A DNA stretch of 64,000 nucleotides from Metellina segmentata (GCA_947359465.1 OX375872.1:79467641-79531640), one strand, 5' to 3'. Counted from the first letter of the stretch, positions 33,984 through 44,164 are shown. The notes: generated by a model not told the origin, from the sequence alone. Made by a program: numbers and translations.

Positions 33984-34420
33984 CGAGGTAAGGATGTTTC
34001 TGGGGAATAAATCGGTTCAGGGGTCATTGAAAGTGGCACTTGATTTCATAACAAGTCTAAACTTCGAATCACTGTTTATCACAACCAGTCTCTCAATAAA
34101 ATAAAATCCGCCCGAAACAAAGATATTTCTATCAGGGGTGGTCACAGTGCATCTATTTTACTTTAAATAGCTTGGTAGGTATTTTAATTAACGGTGTTCT
34201 TACTTTTATAAAGGGGGAGGGGAAGAAAGCTTGAGAAGATAAATATATAAAGGAGAAGCTAAATATATATAGGTGAGGTGAGGATGTTTCTGGGGATCTA
34301 ATAGATTCAGGAGTGATTGAAACTGACACTTTACTTCATAACAAGTCTAAACTTCAAATCTCAGGTTATTAAAACCAGCTGCTTAATAAAATAAAATTCG
34401 TCTGGAACCCCCCTACAAGC
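33984..34420. repeat. Two-copy tandem duplication, period about 290 bp
   Basis: GAGGT-AGGATGTTTCTGGGGA-CTAAT-G-TTCAGG-GT-ATTGAAA-TG-CACTT and CATAACAAGTCTAAACTTC-AATC occur at 33984 and 34274, followed by CAATAAAATAAAAT-CG-C-G-AAC in each. Confidence 0.8.
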
Positions 34421-35220
34421 GATTTCATTAACCTTCTGAGCGACATGAGATTTCTAAGTAATGTAGACACTATTGATTTTACCCTGAAACAGACATAAGG
34501 ATTAAAATAAGGACTAAACAGTGGCAGATGAAAGAATCCGGAAAAGGATCCAATTGATCAAAATGTCTAAAACCTTAGAAATGATGCAGGAAAAACAAGC
34601 AGTTGCATGATATAAAAATGCGTGCATAACCTTTCAGAGGCGAGAGCAGTGCATCTATTGGATCACGAAAAAGAAACGCTGAAATTAATAAATGGAGTCG
34701 AGTAGAAACGGGATCCCAGTTCATTTAGTCATGAATTTCAATTTGTCCGATGCGATCTTCATTCCGTCGAAGCAATATCGAGCGCGAGAGGGATCATCAA
34801 GGACAACAGCATCCTTTCGGTAGAGTGAGTGAAATTCCTGAAGCGTACGGAATCAAACTAATTGTTGGAAAAAAGATTCAAGGGAGGATAAAGGAGGGGT
34901 CAATCGGGAGAAAAGCCTCCTCCCAGGAATGTTTTGATAAGAGCTGAGTCAGAAGGGGGGTAATACACCCCACGCAGAAAGTGGCTGTATCGAGAGGATA
35001 ATCTTTGTGGCATAGTTCGAAATTAAATTACTCCCCTGCGAACGAGCAGAGTGGGGAGGGAGGGATTCAAAAGGATTCTTTCCTTTATGAGGCATACCGT
35101 TAAATGGCGTCGAAACCCACTCCAAATCCCAGTCCTAACCGACTTCTGTTAGTATTTTCTTATATTGATAACGCGAGTGTGATTGTATAAAGAATTTTAA
35201 ACCTTGAAAAACGTGGGGCC
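34421..35220. other. Spacer; nothing recognised
   Basis: Slightly less AT-rich than its surroundings. The 65-codon frame at 34750 shows no motif. Confidence 0.35.
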
Positions 35221-35225
35221 ATTGA

Positions 35226-35552
35226 TGATGGTTGGTTGAGTCTTATGTCACAAGGGCCATATCTGGCTAAGCGCGTGCAGGAGATAGTTGTGTTTTATGG
35301 TGCAAGTGCCATATTTGGATAAGCTGGTGCAAGAGATGGTTGTGTTTTATGTCGCAGGGACCATATTTGGATAAGCGCGATGCAGGAGATGGTTGTGTTT
35401 TATTTCGCAAGGGTAAATATGACTTCGCGCGATGCAGGAGAAAGATGTGTTTTATGTCGCTAGAGCGCTATTTGGACTAGCGCGATGTGGGAGACAGCTT
35501 GTGGGGCTTTATGTTGCAAGGGCCATATTTGGCCAAACGCAGGGCAGGAGAA
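35226..35552 (-). repeat. 54 bp tandem array, six units
   Basis: Unit GATGGTTGTGTTTTATGTCGCAAGGGCCATATTTGGATAAGCGCGATGCAGGA begins at about 35227, 35283, 35336, 35390, 35443 and 35497. Its reverse complement matches the GGCGCAGC-TTGGCCA-AT-TG-CCCTTGCGCCATAAAAC tail of the second dispersed repeat family. Confidence 0.85.
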
Positions 35553-35559
35553 TACTGAC

Positions 35560-36480
35560 AGTGTAGAAAATTACACGTGGGTCGGTATATTTGAAAAAAT
35601 TTATGTATTGGAAAATTTTTACAAATTTTTATAATTTTTCAAATTTTAAAAATGTGTCCGAAGTGGATTGATACCTCCTTGTATAACCAGAAACTCAATT
35701 AAGAGGGATATAATAGTCCAAAACCGTTTGTTCTAAACAAAGACAATTAATGCTACAGAAAGATTACTAAAGCAAGGATTAAAGATAATATGTACTCAAA
35801 TTTGTGTGTCACAGTGTGTATTTATTGTGATAATTTTACAGTAGATCTAGATGTGACCTACACACATTTTTAAATATTTCAAAAAGTCCTCACCGGTCAC
35901 TGTTTCGCAGCAATTTTACACACGCAAACTGCATAATTTCATCTTTTAAATCAATGTATTTTAAACTATATTTTGCTACTTTTTGTAGAGTTGTTTATTA
36001 TTAATTTATTTTTTCATACTTTTGAAGTTTGTCGTTGTTTGTTTCGTGTAATATTGGCAAAATATGGCCCTTACGCCCCATAAAAACCAAACTAACCAAT
36101 CATACTTTTGAAATGTTTTCGTTTTCATGTTTAATTTCATTTTTTTAAAGTTAGTCTGATTGTAAACTGATATTTTTCAAAAGATTTTGATTGAATTTCA
36201 TTTTGTCTTGCATATTGGCGCAGCTTTTACAATTTTGGATCTTACGCCCTAAAACCCCAATCAAACAACCATTCCCCCCTTAACCAGATCAGTCCAGCAC
36301 AAATTGTACGCAATCGTGCTTTATCTAAAATTTAAAAAATCTATGAAATTTGGCTCTGATAACACTGATTAATCAGAGTTCGAATATTCAGTCCTACTAA
36401 TATTGGGAAAACAGGCAGTTCAGGTCACTTTGTCATTTTCATTTGGTATATGCATCTACTCCCCCATCCGGTCTCTAACA
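35560..36480. other. AT-rich spacer with two scraps of the second repeat family
   Basis: Scraps lie at 36027-36101 (GGCAAAATATGGCCCTTACGCCCCATAAAAACCAAACTAACCAATC) and 36203-36275 (TTGGCGCAGCTTTTACAATTTTGGATCTTACGCCC). No gene seen. Confidence 0.5.
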
Positions 36481-36498
36481 CTACTTCAAATTAAAACC

Positions 36499-36799
36499 TC
36501 TAGATCGGAAGGTTCCTGGTTCGAATCCGGGTCCGGGCATGGATGTTTGTAAACGTATGGTGTAGAGGCGGCTGGTGCACCTTAAATCTGTCGTGGCCGA
36601 AAGTCCTCACGTTGGGTTGGCGTGGAAGTTTGGAGAGTGGGGTGCCAGCTCAGGTGTTGCTTCGTCATCTGACCGTGGTTCAAAATTACGAGGTGTTGTC
36701 CTCGAATCTTTCCCTTAAGAGACTGATTCCGGACCGTCGTCAATAGCCCGTTGTGTTGCTCTAGTACGACGTTAACTAAAATTACCATTACCATTACCA
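36499..36799 (+). repeat. Young tRNA-derived SINE with perfect 13 bp target duplication
   Basis: TCAAATTAAAACC flanks the element exactly (36486-36498 and 36800-36812). The head keeps a perfect B-box (GGTTCGAATCC) but the A-box is lost. The tail is AAAATTACCATTACCATTACCA. The body is nearly identical to the copy at 40811-41002. Confidence 0.95.
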
Positions 36800-36839
36800 T
36801 CAAATTAAAACCAATTGCGCATTACTGTTGGTAATTGGC

Positions 36840-37144
36840 AATTAAATTAACGTTGCACTGGTGCAACAAAACGGGAGATGGTCCGGGATACAATCCGAAG
36901 GGAAAGATTTAAGGACAGCACCTCATAATTTTGAACCACGATCAGATGACGAGGACAACACCTGAGCTGGCACCCCACTCTCCAAATTTCCACACCACAC
37001 CAACGTGAAGACATTTGAAGCCACGACAAATTTAACGAGCAACAGCCCTTACGTACAAGACTGTGTATGGTTGAATCTAGTTTCGAACTCGCAACCCTCC
37101 GGTTGCTAAACCTGCTACTCTTCCAACCGGGATACCGCGGCTCA
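36840..37144 (-). repeat. tRNA-derived SINE, full length, inverted next to the copy at 36499
   Basis: Tail AATTAAATTAACGTTGCACTGG, body, and a head with GTTTCGAACTCGCAACCCTCCGGTTGC on the plus strand. Only about 40 bases separate its tail from that of the neighbouring plus-strand copy. Confidence 0.9.
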
Positions 37145-37279
37145 CGAATTATAGCTGATTATGTAAATTCTCCCTTTCCTGTTAGTACCACTGCTATTCG
37201 AAATTGCCAGAGGTGCTCGGTGATCTCTACTTTGTTTCGAAGTTTAGCCAGCTGTTTCTTTTCTTGATTTAAGTGTTTT

Positions 37280-38275
37280 TCATTAGCGTAAATTAAACTG
37301 AGCCAGTCCCTGTAAATGGAAGGTGTCTTTTCCCAGCCTCTCTTTGCTGTGCTCTAAGCGTAAATTAAACTGAGCCAGTACATACCTAGTCCCTGCATAT
37401 GGAAGGTGTCTTTTCCCAGCCTCTCTTTGCTGTCCTCTAAGCATAAATTAAACTGAGCCAAGGACTTACTAGTCCCTGTTAATGGAAGATTTCTTTTCCC
37501 AGCCTCCACTTGTGCCCCGCTATAAGCGTAAATTAAACTGAGCCAGTCCCTGAAATGGAAGGTGTCTTTTCCCAGCCTCTCTTTGCTGTGCTCTAAGCGT
37601 AAATTAAACTGAGCCAGTACCTACTAGTCCCTGTAAATGGAAGGTGTCTTTTCCCAGCCTCTCTTTGCTGTGCTCTAAGCGTAAATTAAACTGAGCCAGT
37701 ACATACCTAGTCCCTGTATATGGAAGGTGTCTTTTCCCAGTCGCTCTTTGCTGTCCTCTAAGCATAAATTAAACTGAGCCAAGGACTTACTAGTCCCTGT
37801 TAATGGAAGATTTCTTTTCCCAGCCTCCACTTGTGCCCCGCTATAAGCGTAAATTAAACTGAGCCAGTCCCTGTAAATGGAAGGTGTCTTTTCCCAGCCT
37901 CTCTTTGCTGTGCTCTAAGCGTAAATTAAACTGAGCCAGTACCTACTAGTCCCTGTAAATGGAAGGTGTCTTTTCCCAGCCTCTCTTTGCTGTGCTCTAA
38001 GCGTAAATTAAACTGAGCCAGTACATACCTAGTCCCTGTATATGGAAGGTGTCTTTTCCCAGTCGCTCTTTGCTGTCCTCTAAGCATAAATTAAACTGAG
38101 CCAAGGACTTACTAGTCCCTGTTAATGGAATATTTCTTTTCCCAGCCTCCACTTGTGCCCCGCTATAAGCGTAAATTAAACTGAGCCAGTCCCTGTAAAC
38201 GGAAGGTGTCTTTTCCCAGCATTTCTTTGCTGTGCTCTAAGCGTAAATTAAATTGTGCCATGTGGCCAGATATGG
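37280..38275. repeat. Higher-order satellite: 13 monomers of 70-84 bp in ~321 bp super-units
   Basis: The monomer GCGTAAATTAAACTGAGCCAGT-(ACCTACTA)-GTCCCTGTAAATGGAAGGTGTCTTTTCCCAGCCTCTCTTTGCTGTGCTCTAA starts near 37287, 37357, 37441, 37525, 37596, 37678, 37762, 37846, 37917, 38000, 38084, 38168 and 38240. The third, seventh and eleventh are a distinct variant (GCATAAATT...AAGGACTTACTAG) and each is followed by a short variant lacking ACCTACTA, so a four-monomer unit of about 321 bp repeats three times. Identity between super-units is very high. Confidence 0.92.
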
Positions 38276-38547
38276 AATTTATGCCAGCAAAAAAAAAAAA
38301 ACCAGCTTATTTTACAAAGGAATAGGAAGGTACATCACTTGGAGTAGATACATTTTATTTTAAATATCTCAAAAGAAGAAAAAAAAAACATCGGAGTCGG
38401 TCAGATTATAAATTGTGTATGGTCATCGGAATTTAAGAGAACAGTAAAATAATAAAGATCTAAACAGTTCAAAGAAAGCACAACCAGTTGAAACAAAATT
38501 AGTACTGTTACTTTCAGATCTCTTTGCATAACTCTTACTGACACTCG

Positions 38548-38770
38548 TTGGACCTTCCTGGTGCTTGTCTCGACGAGGTATCTCGTCATTAGCAAAACTG
38601 ACCGGATCTTGATGGACGAGATATCTCATCCTTAGAAAAGAAAACTGACCAGCCCTTGATCTCGTCGTCATCGGAAAGTCAGCATTACCCAGATAACGGT
38701 GCATCTCATCATGAGCTAAATCGATCGAATCTCTAATGACGAGATATCTCGGCAAAATCTCCTGGAGGGT
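38548..38770. mobile_element. piggyBac-like MITE with GAGATATCTC core
   Basis: Starts CCTTCCTGGTGCTTGTCTCGACGAGGTATCTCGTCATTAGCAAAAC and ends GACGAGATATCTCGGCAAAATCTCCTGGAGGG followed by TTGA, one change from TTAA. It shares the interior GACC-GATCTTGATGGACGAGATATCTC with its sister copies. Short overlapping minus-strand frames over it are not genes. Confidence 0.65.
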
Positions 38771-38868
38771 TGAGATTTTGAACTATCGTTCTGCAAGTAG
38801 TCGCCAACATTCAAAGACTGCAGAATGTGGACCACCCGGAAAGCAAGGGGGCAGAGAATGTTCTATAA

Positions 38869-39682
38869 CAGGAGTGGGCAAATGCGGCTTTTCCTTGAGT
38901 TAAGTGCGGAAATTTAAATCTTTTTTTTAAATTATTATTTCATAATTTTTTTACGAATCTTTTTGAATTGACTAAGTAAAAGTGGAGCGTTGGAGTTGTT
39001 TGATAGTAGGTCTTCGGTTGAATCGTTAATGAAGTGCACAAATCGTACGTAATCGCTTCGAAAGTAGATCTTCGTTTGCGTCGATGGGTTTTTCTAAGAG
39101 TCGTCGGTGCTTGTTCTAGAGCGCGTGTAATTGAATTTTGTAAACTCGTCAGAATCAAAATATCCGCACTAAAAGAAAGCTGCCTTGCCGTCTAATTTCA
39201 ATTTTTGGTAAAACTGAATCTTTTGAACTAAAAATCTTTTTCACAATGAAGTTCGTGAAGTCAAAATATTGTTCACGGTTTACCAATCATCATCTCACAG
39301 AATTGCTGTGGACGACTTTAATAACAAATTTTAGGTCAAATTTAAAAGATTTGACCAAAGGTCTTCGTTAAATGTTACCTATACCTTTTATTAATGCATT
39401 TTACATATATTTAATTTCATTATTAAAATTTTGAAGTAATTATTTTGTATTTTCTTTCTCTTAATTATATTTTCTTATATGTGTACTTTAAATAGCACTT
39501 AAGACATGTAGAATATGTAACCATATCAATTAAATTAAATTAAATTTGAATTTGTGTAACTAATACTATGTTACTATGGTGTGGCTCTTTATAATAAATG
39601 ACTTTATAATGAAAAATCTGAGGCTAAAAAAATGAGGCTCATTAATGAAAAACCTCTTTGACCTCGTGTATGCCCACCCCTG
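38869..39682 (+). mobile_element. hAT element with perfect 8 bp target duplication and transposase C-terminus
   Basis: Ends CAGGAGTGGGCAAATGCGG and (inverted) CAGGGGTGGGCATACACGAGG are inverted repeats; TTCTATAA flanks exactly (38861-38868 and 39683-39690). At 39210-39370 the plus strand reads KTESFELK, then in another frame MKFVKSKYCSRFTNHHLTEL and RSNLKDLTKG, the C-terminal dimerisation block of hAT transposases of the GTF2IRD2/EPM2AIP1-like group. The rest of the transposase is deleted. Confidence 0.9.
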
Positions 39683-39690
39683 TTCTATAA

Positions 39691-40049
39691 TTTAGAAGGA
39701 CGAAAAATTTTGGAGCTAAGAACGGGAAATCGAATCACAGGAGCAGCACGACAAGCTCAGCTTCCCAGCCCAAGGTTTTAATAAAAAACATGTTAAGAAA
39801 GTGACATTACTTGCTGTAGCAGATAAAGGACGAAACCTTCCGAAAATCTCCAACAGAGGACTTAGCTCTGAAGTCACGGGCTCTCAGCCAATGAAATTGA
39901 AGGGGAGGAGCTAAGTAGACGAACTTGGCAGATTCCCCCCCCCCCTCAAGTCAAATTTTTCAGTGTAAAGCGGCACATTGAAAAGACAACATCAAGAGAC
40001 GAGTAAAATAACTTTCACGAGTGATGTGTTCATGTTTCGAGATGATTTG
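39691..40049. other. Spacer; nothing recognised
   Basis: No supported gene or repeat. Confidence 0.35.
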
Positions 40050-41150
40050 GGTCACGATACTGTAGGTTTAGACTTCCCATGCAAAATATCGAAGTACTCT
40101 TACAAGTTTTCTCCAAATTTTGCGGGTCTGAATTCCAGGGAGCTAGTATTCATGGTTTGGTTTTGGTATATTTTTGTCGCCCCTCGATCATTTTTTTCCT
40201 ATGGTACTTCAAAAAGGGGTCATTATTTTTCAACGCAGTTGTTTAATTTAAATTGTGAAACTTGACTGTGTTTTCAAGGAACTATTTTAAGCAGATACTA
40301 TGGGGCTTAGGACGCCACATGCAAAATTTAAGTCTTGAAGATTATATGCAAAATATCTCGAAGTACTCTTGCAGGTTTATATGCAGAATATCGAAGCACT
40401 CTTGCAGGTTTTGTGTAAAAATCGAAATAGTGCAAGTTTTGTGCGAAGGGAATTATTTCTTGCCAACTAGAATTCCAGCGAACTAGTGTTCAGGGTTTAG
40501 TTTGGGTTTATTTTGACGCTCTTCGGTCATTCTTTTTACTACACTACTTCGAAGAAGAGATATTTTTTTCTTAACGCTGTTGTTTATTTATAAATCGTGA
40601 AACTTGTGTGTCTGAGTATTTCAGTGACTATTTTAATCAGATACTATGGCTTGGGACTTCCCATGCAAAATATCGAAGAACTCCTGTAGGTTTTGCTCAA
40701 AATATTGAATGTTCTCTTTCATGTTTTATGCCGAAATATCCGAGTACTCTTACAGGTTTTGTGCAGAACAGGAAGTTATTTCTTGAGTGTCAGAATTCCA
40801 TGCGTTCAGGTCACGTTGGGTTGGCGTGGAAGTTTGGAGAGTGGGGTGCCAGCTCAGGTGTTGCTTCGTCATCTGACCGTGGTTCAAAATTACGAGGTGT
40901 TGTCCTCGGATCTTTCCCTAAAGGGACTGATCCCGGACCGTCGTCAATAGCCCGTTGTGTTGCTCTAGTACGACGTTAACTAAAATTACCATTACCATTA
41001 CCATTCCATGCGTTCAGGGTTTGGTTTTACTTTTTTTTTCTCTTTTGGACAGTTTTTCACACTCCGCTACTTGAAAGAGAAGATTTTTTATTTTTTTAAA
41101 CTCAGTTGGTTATACATAAATTGGGAAACTAGTCCGAATGCTCAACGTCA
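40050..41150. repeat. Tandem array of ~345 bp units, three copies, third split by a SINE
   Basis: GGACTTCCCATGCAAAATATCGAAG-ACTCTT-CAGGTTTT occurs near 40070, 40310 and 40657, each copy followed by AATTCCAG-GA-CTAGT-TTCAGGGTTTGGTTT, a TTCGGTCATT-TTTTT-CTACACTACTT block and GTGAAACTTG. The third copy continues after the SINE at 40811-41002. The frames across it are chance frames. Confidence 0.8.
40811..41002 (+). repeat. Young 5'-truncated tRNA-derived SINE with perfect 16 bp target duplication
   Basis: ATTCCATGCGTTCAGG occurs exactly at 40795-40810 and 41003-41018. The element starts inside the body (TCACGTTGGGTTGG) and ends in (ATTACC)n. The truncated start, long direct repeat and simple tail are the signature of LINE-mediated target-primed insertion. 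Confidence 0.97.
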
Positions 41151-41167
41151 CACTGCATGTTATTTAA

Positions 41168-41275
41168 TCAACATTATCAATTAATGTCACACTGGAGAAA
41201 CACAACGGATCGAGATCCATCCCCAAGGGTATCCGACGACAAAACCCCGTAATATAGAGATGATGAAAGATGACG
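41168..41275 (-). repeat. tRNA-derived SINE, decayed tail fragment
   Basis: AATGTCACACTGGAGAAACACAACGG and a weak body match. Confidence 0.6.
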
Positions 41276-41670
41276 GAAAGGAATATTAGAAGGATAATAT
41301 AATTGTTTCTGGTTTTCTCAATCAACTAACTAGGTTCATTGTTGACAAATTTACCGAACATCAATATTTTTGGTTGACTGATTAATTTTTAAATTATTGC
41401 AATTGTATTATTTTCATATTTCTTAGGCGCAAGTAAAAGGTTCGTGTTTTTATGTTTCAACTGTTGCTAATTTTTTTTTCTTCTAAAAAATGCTCCAGTG
41501 TTATCAACATTGAGACTACTAGGCTCTGGTTGTTTCAAGTCGGATCATTTTTTCTTACCTTCCACCCAACATTTTTTTATTTTCCGGATCCGCAAGCATT
41601 CACCTCGTCTTAACCACCCTCCTACTTGGTTACCGCTGGTCGGAAAGCAAAGCAAACATGTTTCGCTTGG

Positions 41671-41808
41671 TTGGTAGGTAGGTAGATATTTTAATCAACG
41701 TCTCATTGGAGTAGCATTAGGGGGTATTGGCGACGGTCCGGGATGAACCCCAGAAGGGAGAGGTCAGAGGACAACACCACGTAATTTTGAACCACGGTCA
41801 GATTACGA
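41671..41808 (-). repeat. tRNA-derived SINE, tail and partial body
   Basis: GGTAGGTAGGTAGATATTTTAATCAACGTC through GAACCACGGTCAGAT. Confidence 0.85.
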
Positions 41809-42069
41809 TTGAACTTTTCAAAGAGGGTTGATGACTAGCTCGAATCGAAAGCGAAAAAGACAGATCGAAACAGATTTTCAAATTCGAACGAAATTCACTG
41901 AAGGAGTTGAAATATTCGGTCCTTAATGCCCATATTTGTTTACTCATATTTTCTGTATATGCGTAATATTTATCCTTATATCTGTAGGTCTTGTGACCCA
42001 ATTGCATAAATGCTAAAAGCCACCTAGGGAGTCGGGTCCTGGCATTGGTTATTTTTAAACAATTTGACT

Positions 42070-43240
42070 CGTCAATACTTACCGTATTATTTAGTTACTG
42101 ATTGGAAAAAACTCTAATATTTACCCCTTCCATTTTATTTAGTTTATCATTGGTAATGTCTCAATATTTAGACTACTCATTTATAAAAGTAACTCCTATT
42201 TAAATATTCATCCCTCCCTTTTTATTTATTTACTAATTGGTAATAGTTTAATATTTACCCTTTATATTTAGTTACTATCGGTAATATTTTAATATTTACT
42301 CTTCCCATTTTACTTAGATATTTACCTCTCGTTTAATTAGTTACTAATTAGTAATATTTTAATATTTTCCTCTACCGTTTCATAGTGTTTAGTTATTGAT
42401 AATATTTTAGTACCCCTCCCATTTTATTTACTTACTTATTGGTGTATTTAGCCCTACCGTTTAACTTAATCACTACTATTTTAATATTTACTCCACCGGT
42501 TTTATTTAATTAGTAATTGCTAATATTTTGATAGTTACTCATCCTATTTTATTTAGTTATTCATGCGTAATATTTTAATATTTAATCGTCTCGTTCTATG
42601 TAGTTACTCATTGGTAATACTCACCCATCCCATTTTATTTATCACAATAATTGCTAATATTTTCATATTTACTCATCCCGTTATATTTATTGTAATATTT
42701 TAATATTAACCCTCTCGTTTTATTTAGTTACTCATTGGTAACACTCACCCTTTCGTTTTATTTAGTTACGACTTGCAAAAATTTTAATATTTACTCATGT
42801 CGTTTTATTTAATTACTAATATTTTAATATTTACTCATGTCGTTTTATTTAATTACTAATATTTTAATATTTACTCACCCCGTTATATTTAATTACTCGT
42901 TGGTAATACTCACCCCTTCCGTTTTATTTAGTATCTCATTGGTTCTACTTTTTTTCCCGTTTTATTTAGTATCTCATTGGTTCTACTTTTCTTCCCGTTT
43001 TATTTAGTAACTAATTACTGATATTTTAATATTAACTCATCCCGTTCTATTTAGTTACTCATTTTGGTAAGATTTTATTATTTAGATTATTTACTATTTT
43101 ACCCCGTTTTACTTAGATATGGTAATACATAACCCTTCCGTTTTATTTAGTTGTACTAATGTTAATATAGGGCTAATGTTTGTTAACTCATTCCGTTCTA
43201 TTTAGTTACTCGTTGATAATATTCTAATATTTACGCCCTC
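42070..43240. repeat. AT-rich minisatellite, more than 20 units of about 42-60 bp
   Basis: A unit close to CCCGTTTTATTTAGTTACTCATTGGTAATATTTTAATATTTACT recurs throughout. Neighbouring units are identical in places (42793 and 42835, period 42; 42919 and 42957, period 38), which shows recent local duplication, while others are diverged. The array ends about 50 bases before the CpG-rich island of the homeobox exon. Its size is therefore a possible variable in that gene's upstream region. Confidence 0.85.
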
Positions 43241-43289
43241 TCGTCTTGGGGGCGGTCCCCTAATATATATACATATATATTGAGGAAGA

Positions 43290-43821
43290 CTGTCAGCAAA
43301 TTCAGGTGTGTTGAAAGCATGCGGGCAATCTCTGCAACCGCAAAACCGGTGCAGAGAAATTCGCCGAGCAAATAGACTCGTTATCCGGTCGGAAGCGGTG
43401 TCTCCTCGGTTTCCTCGCAATCCCCGCCTACCAGCGCAACCCCGCCTAGCCATAGCTCCCGATTGGTCCGCCTGCACGTGGGGAGCGCGGAAAGGCGGAG
43501 CGTCGACGTCGCTAAGTGGAAAGCCTGCCAAACTGCGACGTCCGAAAAAAGGGACAAAACTCCCGAACTCAGTCGCAGACGGGCAGTTGCGGAAAACTCG
43601 CGTACTCCTTTCGTCGGCGATTGTTTTTTCCTGCGATTGTTTTATCGGCGATTGTTTTCTCTTCTTCTCCTGCCGGAGGGTGGCGGTTCTGAAAGTGACA
43701 GCTAAGGAACAGCGTTTGAGGAACTTTTCCGGCACAGTTTCGGGGCATCTCTTCCTTCTGATGCTGCTGCAGGCTACGGGGGATCGGAGCAGATTCTCGT
43801 AACGCAACCCACGAACTCAGC
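43290..43821 (+). promoter_or_regulatory. CpG-rich promoter/5' leader island of the homeobox exon
   Basis: This GC-rich, CpG-rich stretch sits directly upstream of the EH1 exon in AT-rich surroundings. It holds CCCGCC boxes near 43425 and 43442, an inverted CCAAT box (GATTGG) near 43463, and three copies of GCGATTGTTTT at 43617, 43633 and 43648. No clear TATA box is seen. The role as promoter plus 5' UTR is inferred from position and composition. Open frames of 80-200 codons on both strands here overlap each other and look like a by-product of high GC. The start site cannot be placed. Confidence 0.5.
43617..43658 (+). promoter_or_regulatory. Triple GCGATTGTTTT motif
   Basis: The motif GCGATTGTTTT occurs three times with spacing of 16 and 15 bases. 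Each contains ATTGTT, the reverse complement of the AACAAT core bound by SOX HMG proteins. It lies about 170 bases upstream of the exon ATG. Binding is inference; a local slippage repeat is the alternative. Confidence 0.3.
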
Positions 43822-44164
43822 ATGGCTCTGGATTTGGAAAAGCCTGCTTCGGACAGCCGCTCATCATCGCCATCTCAGCGGTCGTGCCATACCAATTTAA
43901 AATTCTCTATTGAGCGAATTCTTTCATCTGAATTCGGGAAAAGGGAGAGACCCGGGGACAAATCAACTTTCTCGTTGGCGGGAGCAAAAGAATCCACGAA
44001 TGAAAGCCCCACAAAACCGTCAGAAAATTCCGATTTCGGCAATAAAAATTTGATGTTGCAGTGTGAAAAATCCGGCAAAATCCGGGAGCCGATCCTTCCA
44101 GAGAACATGCTTATGTCAATGCCATGGTTATTCGCGAGTCGGACCAGCTGTAGGCCAAGCTCGG
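43822..44164 (+). CDS. First coding exon of an engrailed-like homeobox gene (partial)
   Basis: The exon encodes 114 full codons plus one base and would end at a phase-1 splice donor, CGG|GTGCGT, with GT at 44165. The ATG has a strong Kozak context (A at -3, G at +4) and follows an in-frame stop. Residues 24-41 contain an EH1-type Groucho-binding motif, FSIERIL at 28-34, followed by SSEFGKR, which resembles the engrailed EH1 block (F-x-I-x-x-I-L-x-x-D/E-F-G). Residues 100-115 read MPWLFASRTSCRPSSG, which lines up with the engrailed EH2 block (W, aromatic, S/T-R, RPSSG). The stretch between is Ser/Lys/Glu-rich and low in order. Known engrailed proteins are repressors that define segment borders; by inference the rest of the protein, including the homeodomain, lies on a downstream exon. 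The EH2-like block is diverged (PAWVY replaced by MPWLF), so this may be a paralogue or another EH1 homeobox class such as HLX/H2.0, whose EH1 is also similar. Reading on past the donor gives a stop at 44196. Confidence 0.6.

Noticed and set aside
36499..36540. Possible tRNA 3' half with perfect B-box
   Set aside because: It is the head of a SINE bounded by a target-site duplication; no 5' half exists.
37280..38275. CRISPR-like array
   Set aside because: Repeats are contiguous without unique spacers and the context is eukaryotic; it is a satellite.
43202..43807. 201-codon minus-strand and 164-codon plus-strand frames over the island
   Set aside because: They overlap each other on opposite strands in GC-rich DNA, show no domain, and sit where the promoter and 5' leader of the EH1 exon are expected.
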